Assembly (NCBI GenBank): GCA_029976905.1
Contig: JAPOLW010000024.1
Coordinates: 1-17,532 of the forward strand
DNA length: 17,532 nt
Source: a bacterium
GTDB taxonomy: Bacteria > Desulfobacterota > Binatia > UBA12015
Reading direction: 5' to 3'
Each line of letters begins with the position of its first letter. Position 1 is the first letter of the stretch. This document shows positions 8,143 to 15,137 of the stretch, in pieces. A program made the position numbers and the translations under genes. The notes below the pieces were generated by a model. It was given only the letters and a program-made list of their open reading frames with translations. It searched no databases and had not been told where the DNA came from.

Positions 8143-8187
8143 TTACGGATGCGTAATGTTACGATTGCGTAAGTTACGCAGGCGTAG
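8143..8187. promoter_or_regulatory. Triple TetR-type operator, TTACG-N4-CGTAA
   Basis: Three 14-bp inverted repeats stand in a row: TTACGGATGCGTAA at 8143-8156, TTACGATTGCGTAA at 8159-8172, and TTACGCAGGCGTAG at 8174-8187 (one mismatch in the outer base). Centres are 16 and 15 bp apart, about one and a half helical turns. The array lies between the hemolysin III gene (-) and the tetR gene (+), ending 15 bases before the tetR ATG. Arm length and half-site symmetry are typical for dimeric TetR-family regulators. The position would let bound protein block tetR and affect the divergent promoter. Binding by the adjacent regulator is inference. Confidence 0.7.
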
Positions 8188-8202
8188 TAAGCGAGTCAAG
8201 CC

Positions 8203-8859
8203 ATGGCCCCCCGCAAGAAGCTCTCGGCCTCGGAGCGTCGCGCACAGCTCATCGAAGTCGGCCGCGCCGCCTTCGCAGACAAGGGCTTCGCTGCCGTTTC
8301 CGCCGAAGAGATCGCCGACCGGGCACAGGTGTCGAAACCGATCCTCTACCAACACTTCGGCGGGAAAGAGGGGCTCTACGCGGTCATCGTCGACCGGGAG
8401 ATGGAGAATCTCGTCGGCATCATTACCGAGGCGATCTCGGCCGGCCGTCCGCGCGAGCAGTTGGAGCGCGCGGCCACCTCCTTCCTGCGCTATGTTGCAG
8501 ACAACCCCGACGGTTTTGCCGTCCTCTCCCATGACATGCCCGCGGGTGCGGGCGAGGGGAGCCTCTCGAGCGTGCTCAACGAGCTCGCCGGCCGCGTCGG
8601 CCGCGTCTTTGCCTCGGAGTTCAAGAAAGCGGGGTATGATCCGCGCTACGCTCCTCTCTACGCGAATGCTCTCGTCGGAATGGTCACCTTCGTCAGCCAG
8701 TGGTGGGTCGCCGAGCGCAAACCTTCCATCGAAGTCGTGGCGAGCCACGTCTCTGCGCTCGCCTGGATGGGGCTACGAAATCTTCCCAGAAAGCCAGGGG
8801 CGGTGGACCGGGGACGGGAGCGGAGAGGGAGCGGGGTCGGCCGACGGTCGCCTCGGTGA
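8203..8859 (+). CDS. TetR family transcriptional regulator
   Basis: A 218-residue protein. Residues about 10-60 form the TetR_N DNA-binding domain: RRAQLIEVGRAAFADKGF, then the helix-turn-helix VSAEEIADRAQVSKPILYQHFGGKEGLY (split here by turn at AQVS), the most conserved part of the family. The remaining helices (about 65-195) form the ligand and dimer domain, which contains Trp-Trp near residue 167 and cannot be assigned to a ligand class. The last 20 residues are Arg/Gly-rich and probably disordered; they may reflect read-through into GC-rich DNA before the stop. ATG 8203 gives the usual start a few residues before the domain, although the ribosome site is weak. The triple operator directly upstream suggests autorepression and control of the divergent hemolysin III gene. 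Confidence 0.94.
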   Translation: MAPRKKLSASERRAQLIEVGRAAFADKGFAAVSAEEIADRAQVSKPILYQHFGGKEGLYAVIVDREMENLVGIITEAISAGRPREQLERAATSFLRYVADNPDGFAVLSHDMPAGAGEGSLSSVLNELAGRVGRVFASEFKKAGYDPRYAPLYANALVGMVTFVSQWWVAERKPSIEVVASHVSALAWMGLRNLPRKPGAVDRGRERRGSGVGRRSPR

Positions 8860-8974
8860 AGGGAGCGCCGGGACGGGAGGTATGCGGGGCGGAACGATGG
8901 GCTGCCCCGCCTTGCTCACGTCCTCGCCGCGCGTGCCGTCGTCCTCCCGGGTCCCGGCCCGGAGGCGAGGAGGG

Positions 8975-9439
8975 TCAATCCCGCCGAGCGAAGCGAGCCC
9001 GCTCTTCGGCGAGAAATCGAGACCAGGCCGGGTGCTCGTCGGGGTTCCACACGCCTCGCATCAAATCGTCTGCCTCGGCGGCGGTCATTCGGCCCCGTTG
9101 CTCGGCCCAGAGACCGTAGAAGGCGCTGACACGGAAGTTGGCTGCGCAATGGAGGTGGACGCGACGGCCCTCCAGATCATCCATCGCCGCCGCAAAGGCC
9201 GCGAAGTCCTCGTGTGTCGGCGCCGCAAAGTCGACCGGAACGTAGACGTACTGGAGGCCCTGCGTCTTCACCAGATCGGCTTCGCCTGCCTCGGCGTATT
9301 TGCTGTCGTCGGGCAGCAGGTTGATCACGGCCTGGTAGCCCTGGGCCGAGAGCTGCTGCAGACTCTGTCTGGATACGATTCCGGAGGTGGTGACGCGATC
9401 GTCGATGCGTCGGAAATTGTAACTTTGGTCGATCGTCAT
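8975..9439 (-). CDS. Small protein-tyrosine-phosphatase-like protein (DUF442/BLH phosphatase-like)
   Basis: A 154-residue soluble protein. It opens with YNFRRIDDRVTTSGIVSRQSL, matching the DUF442/beta-lactamase-hydrolase-like phosphatase family, where 'the protein starts with a strand, then S/TSGQ, then a helix'. AVINLLPD follows, then a loop VPVDFAAPT with Asp70 at the general-acid position. The P-loop is HCAANFRVSAFYG, with Cys98 and Arg103. The spacing is C-x4-R, one shorter than the C-x5-R of active cysteine phosphatases, so it may be inactive or act differently. ATG 9439 was chosen because GAGGG lies 7 bases upstream and homology-like sequence begins at once; the frame continues upstream only as Arg/Pro-rich noise. 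It converges on tetR and is divergent from the symporter gene. Partner and substrate are unknown. Confidence 0.83.
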   Translation of the reverse strand: MTIDQSYNFRRIDDRVTTSGIVSRQSLQQLSAQGYQAVINLLPDDSKYAEAGEADLVKTQGLQYVYVPVDFAAPTHEDFAAFAAAMDDLEGRRVHLHCAANFRVSAFYGLWAEQRGRMTAAEADDLMRGVWNPDEHPAWSRFLAEERARFARRD

Positions 9440-9521
9440 GCCGCGCCCTCTTCGAGGACGGGCCGCAACGCCTCGCCTCGAGCCAGGAAGGTCCATGCAC
9501 CTCCAGGAGCGCCGGGGCAAG

Positions 9522-9557
9522 GGGGGAGGGCGGCTGCCCTGGCCGGGCTCCTCCCCC
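9522..9557. repeat. GC-rich inverted repeat in the divergent phosphatase-like/symporter gap
   Basis: GGGGGAGG at 9522-9529 and CCTCCCCC at 9550-9557 form a perfect 8-base stem with a 20-base GC-rich loop, within the 272-base gap between the two divergent genes. It may fold in the leader of the symporter transcript. I see no convincing -35/-10 pair in this gap and no other element. Confidence 0.35.
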
Positions 9558-9711
9558 TGCGCGGTGGTGTGCGTCGGGGGCGAGGTGCTGCGGGCGACGG
9601 AATCCTGCGCTGCGCTGTCTCCGAGCTTGCGTTCGCCAGGGCATCCTGTTGAGTGGCGCTGGCGCACTGGCTCGGCGAATCTGGTCGGCGGCCCATCCGG
9701 GAAAGACCCGC

Positions 9712-11076
9712 ATGCAGACTCCTACCAACGACGTCCTTCCGCGCCGCCGCCTGGTCGCGTACGCGGCGCCCTGGGCGGCCTACATGTCGGCCTCGCTTCC
9801 GATCACTCTGTGGTTCGGCAAGTTTGCGACGGACACGCTGGTCATGCCTGCCGTGGCCATGGGTGTAATCGTGATGATCGCGCGCGTCTGGGATGGAATC
9901 TCGGACCCGATCGCCGGCTACCTCTCGGATCGCACCGTCTCGGTTCGCGGGCGACGCCGCTCGTGGATGGCGGCGTCCGTGGTGCCGATGGCGCTCACGC
10001 TCGCGGCACTCTGGTCGCCGCCATCGCATCTGCAGGGCGTCGCTTTGATCGCCTGGATGGGCGCGGCCTACGTTCTATGGGAGACCGCCTCGACGGCGCT
10101 CCTGGTGCCGTATCTCGCTCTCGGCAACGAACTCACCAACGACTACCACGAGCGCACACGGTTGTTTGCGTGGCGTCACGCACTGTCCGTGCTCGGCTAC
10201 CCTGTCGGCCTTGGCCTCGTCTACCTGCTGCGGACATCGGCCGAAACGTCTTCGGGGGACGGACGCCGCATGGCCCTGAGCGTCGCCGTGGCCGGCGCGG
10301 TGTTTCTCGCCATCGCCATCTGGGGGGCCGTTCGTGCCTTGAGCGAGCCCATCGAGCATCAACGTCGTGGCGCCGTCGCGGCGGGGCGTGCCTTCAGCGA
10401 CGTCTTTCGAAATCCCCATGCCCGGGTCCTGCTCCTGGTCTACTCGGTCGAATCCTTCGGCATGGGGAGCATCTCCTTTCTCGTTCCGTATGTCCTCGAG
10501 GACGTCCTTGGATCCCTGGGCTACCTCGAGATCGTCTTGCTCTGCTGGGTCGTGCCCCAATTTGCCTTCACCCCTCTCTGGCTTCGCGTGTCGCGACGTA
10601 TCGGCAAGAAGGCCTTGTGGATCTTTGGAATGCTCCTCTACGCGCTCGGATTCTTCAGCAACGTGTTTCTACCGACGTTTGGCATCGCTGGATTGATCGT
10701 GATCGTGGTGGTGATCGGTATCGGCGGTGGAATCTCGAACATCGTGGCGCCGGCCATCCAGGCAGATGTCATTGATTGGGACGAGGTCCAGACCGGAGAG
10801 CGGAAGGAGGGCGCCTATACGGCGATCTGGAACCTCATCCGCAAAGCGGGGTGGGGGGTCGCTGCTGGCATCGGTGGAATCGCGATCGGCCTCGCGGGGT
10901 ACGACGGGACAGCCACGCAGCAGACCGAACTCGTGAAATGGACCATCGTTGGGCTCGTGAGTGTCCTGCCGGGCAGCGCGTACGCGCTCTCTGCGCTCGT
11001 CATGCGCCGATTCTCCCTCAATCAGGCCGAGCACGCCGTTCTGCTTGCGAGGATCCAGGGCCGCTCGCGTCACTGA
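9712..11076 (+). CDS. GPH-family (MelB-like, MFS_2) sugar-cation symporter
   Basis: A 454-residue protein with about 12 membrane helices. The family blocks are clear: ARVWDGISDPIAGYLSDR (cation-binding Asp in helix 2 and the loop 2-3 motif), RGRRRSW, and VPYLALGNELTNDYHERTR between helices 4 and 5, all typical of the glycoside-pentoside-hexuronide:cation symporter group. Its C-terminal half has the matching DVIDWDEVQTGERKEGAYTAIW segment, which is diagnostic. It would import a sugar or glycoside with Na+ or H+ across the inner membrane, but the substrate cannot be told from sequence. ATG 9712 is preferred over an upstream TTG (9649) because family members start shortly before the first helix and GGGAAAG lies 7 bases upstream. 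It converges with the HAD phosphatase gene, and there is no transporter operon around it. Confidence 0.92.
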   Translation: MQTPTNDVLPRRRLVAYAAPWAAYMSASLPITLWFGKFATDTLVMPAVAMGVIVMIARVWDGISDPIAGYLSDRTVSVRGRRRSWMAASVVPMALTLAALWSPPSHLQGVALIAWMGAAYVLWETASTALLVPYLALGNELTNDYHERTRLFAWRHALSVLGYPVGLGLVYLLRTSAETSSGDGRRMALSVAVAGAVFLAIAIWGAVRALSEPIEHQRRGAVAAGRAFSDVFRNPHARVLLLVYSVESFGMGSISFLVPYVLEDVLGSLGYLEIVLLCWVVPQFAFTPLWLRVSRRIGKKALWIFGMLLYALGFFSNVFLPTFGIAGLIVIVVVIGIGGGISNIVAPAIQADVIDWDEVQTGERKEGAYTAIWNLIRKAGWGVAAGIGGIAIGLAGYDGTATQQTELVKWTIVGLVSVLPGSAYALSALVMRRFSLNQAEHAVLLARIQGRSRH

Positions 11077-11151
11077 GTCGGGGGCTGGTTGCGTCGAAGC
11101 GCCAGCGCGGGCGGCGTCCTCGCGGCTCCGCACGCCTTCCAGGCCGGGACC

Positions 11152-11811
11152 TCAGAGCGCCGCTTCGAGGCGGTCGAAACGAGCAAAGACGCGGCGCGCT
11201 CCCGCGTCCCGGAGTCGATCGCCGAGGGCCGCATCGGCGTGCCCTCCGCCCGTGAAGCCCCACACCTCCATTCCTGCCGCCGCGCCGGCGCGGACGCCGA
11301 GCACGCTGTCCTCGATCACGACGCAGTCCCGCGGGGGTACAGCGAGACGTCCGGCCGCCAGGAGAAAGAGGTCTGGGGCCGGTTTTCCCCGATCGACGTG
11401 TTCGGCGGAATACACATGCTTGCCGAACCAGGGCGATAATCCGGTCAGCCGGAGCTTGTGCTGGAGGAGTGGCAGGCTGCTCGACGAGGCCACCGCCCGG
11501 GGGAGGCGGAGTCGCGCAAGGAACTCGGCAACTCCTTCGACGGCTCGCAGTCGGTGCGCGAACGCATCGAGGGCGCGGGCACGGGCTCGCTCGAGAAAGT
11601 CTTCGGGGAAGGTGTGGCGACCTCGCTCGTCATGATCTCGACGCAGGAGGGTGATGTAGTCGGCATCTGATATTCCGAGGAAACGCGTGAGGAATTCTTC
11701 GTGCTCGTACGCGAGTCCGAGATCGGCGAGGAGTTCGCGCTCGATCTCGATCACCAACTCCTCGGAGTTCACGAGGACACCGTCGCAGTCGAAGAGGATT
11801 GCGTCTCTCAT
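11152..11811 (-). CDS. HAD-superfamily hydrolase, subfamily IA (phosphatase / beta-phosphoglucomutase-like)
   Basis: A 219-residue cytosolic enzyme. Motif I is FDCDGVLVNSE (nucleophile Asp8, acid/base Asp10). An alpha-helical C1 cap follows (about 18-85). Motif II is ASSSSLPLL, motif III the Lys of RGKPAPDLF, and motif IV VIEDSVLG. All catalytic residues are present and the length is normal. The family hydrolyses or isomerises small sugar phosphates such as 2-deoxyglucose-6-P, phosphoglycolate or beta-glucose-1-P; which one is unclear. The ATG at 11811 sits 7 residues before motif I as in relatives, but there is no good ribosome site. The frame continues upstream (to 11910) through an 8-residue repeat that duplicates the start region, so a GTG one repeat upstream (11835) is an alternative. 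It converges with the symporter, which could supply its pathway, though this is only context. Confidence 0.92.
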   Translation of the reverse strand: MRDAILFDCDGVLVNSEELVIEIERELLADLGLAYEHEEFLTRFLGISDADYITLLRRDHDERGRHTFPEDFLERARARALDAFAHRLRAVEGVAEFLARLRLPRAVASSSSLPLLQHKLRLTGLSPWFGKHVYSAEHVDRGKPAPDLFLLAAGRLAVPPRDCVVIEDSVLGVRAGAAAGMEVWGFTGGGHADAALGDRLRDAGARRVFARFDRLEAAL

Positions 11812-11815
11812 GACG

Positions 11816-11858
11816 GCGAATTCCGAGGCTCGCACGACCGCGAATTGCGAGGCGTGCA
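11816..11858. repeat. 24-bp tandem duplication at the HAD start
   Basis: Two copies of a 19-base core, GCGAATTCCGAGGCTCGCA at 11816-11834 and GCGAATTGCGAGGCGTGCA at 11840-11858, lie 24 bases apart and differ at three sites. On the minus strand they read as ASQFAVV-R and ASEFAVM-R, so the repeat carries a GTG and an ATG at equivalent positions. Confidence 0.7.
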
Positions 11859-11993
11859 GCGCGGCACGCACCGCGGCCGTCTCGTGCATGGTGCGACGCA
11901 GCGGGCGCATCCCGGGTCGCCCGATGTCGCCCGGGGTTCGTTCTCCCCCGCCCCATCCGTCTCCCTCCTCGTCATTGTCTTTGGACGGAGACC

Positions 11994-12257
11994 TTACATG
12001 GCTGCGTCGGGGTGGGGGACATACGCCCGGTGGACTCCGGAGAAGTCCTTCCCGGTGGGAATCCCATGGGGGCCCGTCCCGCGGGGGCCGAGCGTGAGGG
12101 TAGGGGTGCCGTCGTCATCGTTCAGGATCGTGCCGTGTCGCACGGTCGCGCAAGGTGTCCCCAGCGGACCGGGTTCGGGGCTGGCTGCGAGTTCGAGAAA
12201 GCATAGGTCCCCGCTGACCCGACCGAAGACATCGTCGGGGTCGAGATGGGAAATCAT
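11994..12257 (-). CDS. Doubtful short ORF, 87 residues, possibly the tail of a decayed gene
   Basis: I do not recognise this. From ATG 12257 to TAA at 11994-11996 the frame has mostly G or C in third codon positions and a plausible residue mix (acidic, aromatic and aliphatic residues in place). It includes HGTILNDDDGTPTLTLG, which looks like a strand-turn segment of a beta-rich extracellular protein. The open frame continues upstream to 12617 but becomes Arg/Ser/Pro-rich there. No ribosome site precedes 12257, and there is no signal peptide or known motif. It may be a real small protein, the 3' remnant of a gene, or chance. The overlapping plus-strand frames look worse. Confidence 0.25.
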   Translation of the reverse strand: MISHLDPDDVFGRVSGDLCFLELAASPEPGPLGTPCATVRHGTILNDDDGTPTLTLGPRGTGPHGIPTGKDFSGVHRAYVPHPDAAM

Positions 12258-12608
12258 GGCATCGAGGACGTGAAACGACAAAAGCAACGCCGTGATTCCC
12301 GAGATCGTATGCCTGCCCCGAACGAGGCCAGAGTCCCCGCCGGTTCTCTCGCGTTCCCGTGCTTCGGTCGGCTCGAACCTGCCCGCTCGGATCGGGTGGG
12401 AGTGAGCGAGGCGTCGGCGGGGGCCGCGAGGACCAGGCGGCTGCAGAGGGCGGCTTTCGCTTCCCGCCTGGCGCCATGTCGTCATGGCGATGGACAGAAG
12501 TGGATCTGTGCTGCGGAGTCGATTGCGACACTCGAGTGACGCGAGGCTCTCCGTTCGCTTTGCGGGGGCGGCGCACGTCCAGTGTTCGCGCACCGTGCGC
12601 TCCGGCGC

Positions 12609-12638
12609 AAAGGGCACGGCTCCCGGTCCGCGCCCTTT
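12609..12638 (+). terminator. Inverted repeat AAAGGGC/GCCCTTT followed by a pyrimidine tract
   Basis: AAAGGGC (12609-12615) and GCCCTTT (12632-12638) form a 7-base stem with a 16-base loop, followed by CCCTTCTCTCCC. The shape is loosely terminator-like on the plus strand, but the loop is large and the tract is mixed C/T. It could insulate the arylsulfatase from upstream transcription. Confidence 0.25.
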
Positions 12639-12660
12639 CCCTTCTCTCCCGATCCGTTAA

Positions 12661-12693
12661 ACCGGCTCCGGTACGTTCTAGACGGCTCGCCGT
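12661..12693. promoter_or_regulatory. Pair of palindromes 21 bp apart upstream of the arylsulfatase
   Basis: ACCGG-CT-CCGGT (12661-12672) and ACGGC-TC-GCCGT (12682-12693) are perfect 5-base-arm palindromes. Their centres are 21 bp apart, two helical turns, so a dimeric regulator would sit on the same face of the DNA. They lie 68-100 bases before the arylsulfatase ATG, where an operator would be expected. The second is followed by GTTTT and might instead be a tiny hairpin. Confidence 0.35.
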
Positions 12694-12760
12694 GTTTTCA
12701 CGCCCGGTGTTTTTGCGCGCCGGCCGTTCCACGATCGTTTGAACCAGGAGATGTAATCGC

Positions 12761-15124
12761 ATGATCCAAACTCACCCGCGCCTTGCCCTCGGCCTCGCGT
12801 TGTCGTTTCTCTTCGTCGCCCCTTCGAGCGGAGCCTCTCAGGTCGACCGGACCGTCCTCCCCATCGCACAGCCGGAGAGACCCAAATACAAGGAGCTGGA
12901 CGCGCGCAACGTGACGCCCCCGCCGCTCTTCAAGGTCGAGGCTCCCAAGGATGCTCCCAACGTCGTGATCATCCTGATCGACGATGTTGGGTTTGGCGCG
13001 ACATCGGCGTTCGGCGGACCCATTCAGACGCCGACGCTCGACAAGCTCGCGTCGCATGGTCTTCGCTACAACAACTTCCACACCACGGCGCTGTGCTCAC
13101 CGACCCGCAACGCGTTGAAGACCGGGCGGAACCACCACACCACCAACACCGGCTCCATCATGGAGACGGCGACGGCCTTCCCGGGCAATACAGGCCAGGT
13201 GCCCAATAGCGTGGCGCCGCTTGCCGAAATGCTTCGTCTCAATGGCTACAGCACCGGAGCCTTTGGCAAGTGGCACGAAACGGCGGCCTGGGAGACGAGC
13301 GTATCGGGTCCCTTCGATCGTTGGCCGACCCATTCGGGCTTCGACAAGTTCTACGGCTTCATCGGCGGCGAAACCGACCAATGGTATCCGCTGATCTACG
13401 ACGGCGTGACCCGGGTCAATCCGCCCGAAAAGGAGGGGTATCACTTCACCGAAGACATGACCGATCAGGCGATTGCCTGGGTGAAGGCGCAACAATCGAT
13501 GACCCCGAACAAGCCCTTCTTCTTGTATTTCGCGACCGGGGCCGTGCACGCGCCGCATCACGTGCCCGAAGAGTGGGCGCAGAAGTACAAGGGCAAATTC
13601 GACCAGGGTTGGGACCAGGTTCGCGCCGATACCGTCGCGGAGCAGAAGCGCCTCGGGGTGATTCCCGAATCCACCGACCTCGCGCCGCGCCCGGAAGACC
13701 TGAGCGCCTGGAAGGATCTGCCGGAGGACCATCGGAGACTCTTCGCTCGCCAGGCAGAGGTCTTCGCCGGCTTCCTCGAGCATACCGACTACAACGTCGG
13801 CCGACTGATCGAGGCGATCGCCGACATCGGTGAGCTGGACAAGACGCTCATCTTCTACATTGCGGGAGACAACGGAACGAGCGCGGAGGGTGGATTCATC
13901 GGCATGTACAACGAGATGACCTACTTCAACCAGGTGACCGAGAGCGTCGAGGACCTGCTTCCCCGGATGGATGATTGGGGCGGTCCCTACACCTTTCCGC
14001 ACATGTCGGCTGGATGGGCCGTCGCATTCGATGCGCCCTTTTCCTGGACCAAGCAGGTCGCCTCCGATTTTGGCGGGACACGCAATGGGATGGTGGTGCA
14101 CTGGCCCGACCGGATCGAAGAGGAAGGAGGCATTCGCGAGCAATTCTCCCATGTAATCGACGTCGCGCCGACCATCCTGGAGGCGGCCTCCCTTCCTGAG
14201 CCGACGAGCGTCAACGGGACGCGCCAGATCCCCATGGAGGGCACGAGTCTGCTGTACAGCTTCAACGATGCCGAAGCGCCGGAGCGGCATACCCTGCAAT
14301 ACTTCGAGATGTTCGGGAATCGCGCGATCTACCAGGACGGATGGTTCGCGCGGACCCTCCACCGCGCGCCCTGGCAGACGGGCAAGCAGAAGCCCCTCGA
14401 ATCGGATGTGTGGGAACTCTACAACGTGAAGGAGGACTTCAGTCTGACGCGGAACCTTGCCGCCGAGGATCCCGCAAGACTGAAGAAGATGCAGGCTCTC
14501 TTCATGGAAGAGGCCGAGAAGTACAATGTTCTGCCCATCGACGACCGAACGGTGGAGCGTGCGAATGCGGCGATCGCCGGGCGCCCGGACCTTCTTGGGG
14601 ATCGCACCTCGCTGACCCTCTACGACGGCATGAACGGCATTCTCGAAAACACGTTCATGAACTCGAAGAACAAGTCCAAGACGATCACCGCGGAAATCGA
14701 AGTGGCCGATGACAAGGCAACGGGCGTTCTTCTCACGCAGGGGGGCCGGTTCGGTGGATGGTGCCTCTACATGAAGGACGGACGGCCGGTCTACACCTAC
14801 AACTATCTCGGCCTGGACCGCTACACGGTCGCTGCCGAAGAGCCCATCCCCGCGGGCAAGGCGACGATCACGATGGCCTTCGATTACGATGGCGGTGGTC
14901 TTGGCAAGGGGGGAGAAGCGACTCTCTCGGTGAATGGCAAGAAGGTCGCGTCGGGCCGCATCGAGAAGACGCAACCCTTACTCTTCTCCGCGGACGAGAC
15001 GGCGGACGTGGGACTCGACAACCAGACGCCGGTGGCGGACGACATCGGGATCGGACCGGTGGCGACGCGCTTCACCGGCACGATCCACAAGGTGATCCTG
15101 GAGGTGGACGACGAGGAGACGTGA
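12761..15124 (+). CDS. Secreted arylsulfatase (formylglycine type I sulfatase, long form)
   Basis: A 787-residue enzyme. Residues 1-26 form a signal peptide (LALGLALSFLFVAPSSGA), so it acts in the periplasm or outside. VVIILIDDVGFG supplies the metal ligands Asp74/Asp75. CSPTRNALKTGRN from Cys112 is the sulfatase signature CxPxR, in which Cys becomes formylglycine. The phrases FGKWHE (a Lys-x-His pair), GAVHAPHHVP and IAGDNGTSAEGG supply further active-site and metal residues. The core ends at about residue 590. A C-terminal region of about 170 residues (TSLTLYDGMNGI onward) looks like a beta-sandwich, as in long arylsulfatases of the S1_4-like type. All key residues are intact. AGGAG at 12746-12750 lies 10 bases before the ATG. 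It hydrolyses organic sulfate esters, substrate unknown. It needs a formylglycine-generating enzyme, which is not in this window. It converges with the metallo-hydrolase gene. Confidence 0.95.
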   Translation: MIQTHPRLALGLALSFLFVAPSSGASQVDRTVLPIAQPERPKYKELDARNVTPPPLFKVEAPKDAPNVVIILIDDVGFGATSAFGGPIQTPTLDKLASHGLRYNNFHTTALCSPTRNALKTGRNHHTTNTGSIMETATAFPGNTGQVPNSVAPLAEMLRLNGYSTGAFGKWHETAAWETSVSGPFDRWPTHSGFDKFYGFIGGETDQWYPLIYDGVTRVNPPEKEGYHFTEDMTDQAIAWVKAQQSMTPNKPFFLYFATGAVHAPHHVPEEWAQKYKGKFDQGWDQVRADTVAEQKRLGVIPESTDLAPRPEDLSAWKDLPEDHRRLFARQAEVFAGFLEHTDYNVGRLIEAIADIGELDKTLIFYIAGDNGTSAEGGFIGMYNEMTYFNQVTESVEDLLPRMDDWGGPYTFPHMSAGWAVAFDAPFSWTKQVASDFGGTRNGMVVHWPDRIEEEGGIREQFSHVIDVAPTILEAASLPEPTSVNGTRQIPMEGTSLLYSFNDAEAPERHTLQYFEMFGNRAIYQDGWFARTLHRAPWQTGKQKPLESDVWELYNVKEDFSLTRNLAAEDPARLKKMQALFMEEAEKYNVLPIDDRTVERANAAIAGRPDLLGDRTSLTLYDGMNGILENTFMNSKNKSKTITAEIEVADDKATGVLLTQGGRFGGWCLYMKDGRPVYTYNYLGLDRYTVAAEEPIPAGKATITMAFDYDGGGLGKGGEATLSVNGKKVASGRIEKTQPLLFSADETADVGLDNQTPVADDIGIGPVATRFTGTIHKVILEVDDEET

Positions 15125-15137
15125 GCGGGCCGGTCGG

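Larger units (their letters stand above)
12258..12760. other. 503-base low-coding region upstream of the arylsulfatase
   Basis: No frame on either strand here has convincing protein character; all are Arg/Ser/Pro/Ala-rich, as expected of shadow frames in GC-rich DNA. It holds a perfect GCGCAC-C-GTGCGC palindrome (12588-12600), an inverted repeat (12609-12638) and two spaced palindromes (12661-12693). These probably belong to the end of leftward or rightward transcription and the arylsulfatase promoter region. I see no tRNA-like cloverleaf and no clear -35/-10 pair. Confidence 0.5.

Noticed and set aside
7955..9652. A 565-codon plus-strand open frame spanning the tetR gene and the phosphatase-like gene
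   Set aside because: It runs through tetR in another frame and antisense to the phosphatase-like gene. The composition is Ser/Arg/Pro-rich.
9440..9667. N-terminal extension of the phosphatase-like protein by 76 residues
   Set aside because: The added part is Pro/Arg/Gly-rich, covers the GC-rich inverted repeat, and the ATG at 9439 has a good ribosome site and starts the family sequence.
12359..12742. 127-codon plus-strand open frame before the arylsulfatase
   Set aside because: Arg/Ser/Ala-rich, no ribosome site, no domain-like pattern, and it covers the palindromes.
12751..12756. ATG-TAA start-stop element between the Shine-Dalgarno site and the arylsulfatase start
   Set aside because: The ATG touches the AGGAG directly, leaving no spacer, so it is unlikely to be used by ribosomes.
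13097..14974. A 625-codon open frame on the minus strand inside the arylsulfatase gene
   Set aside because: It is fully antisense to a gene with an intact signal peptide, active site and ribosome site. Its product is His/Arg/Gly/Val-rich with no motif, as expected from GC-rich codon shadowing.
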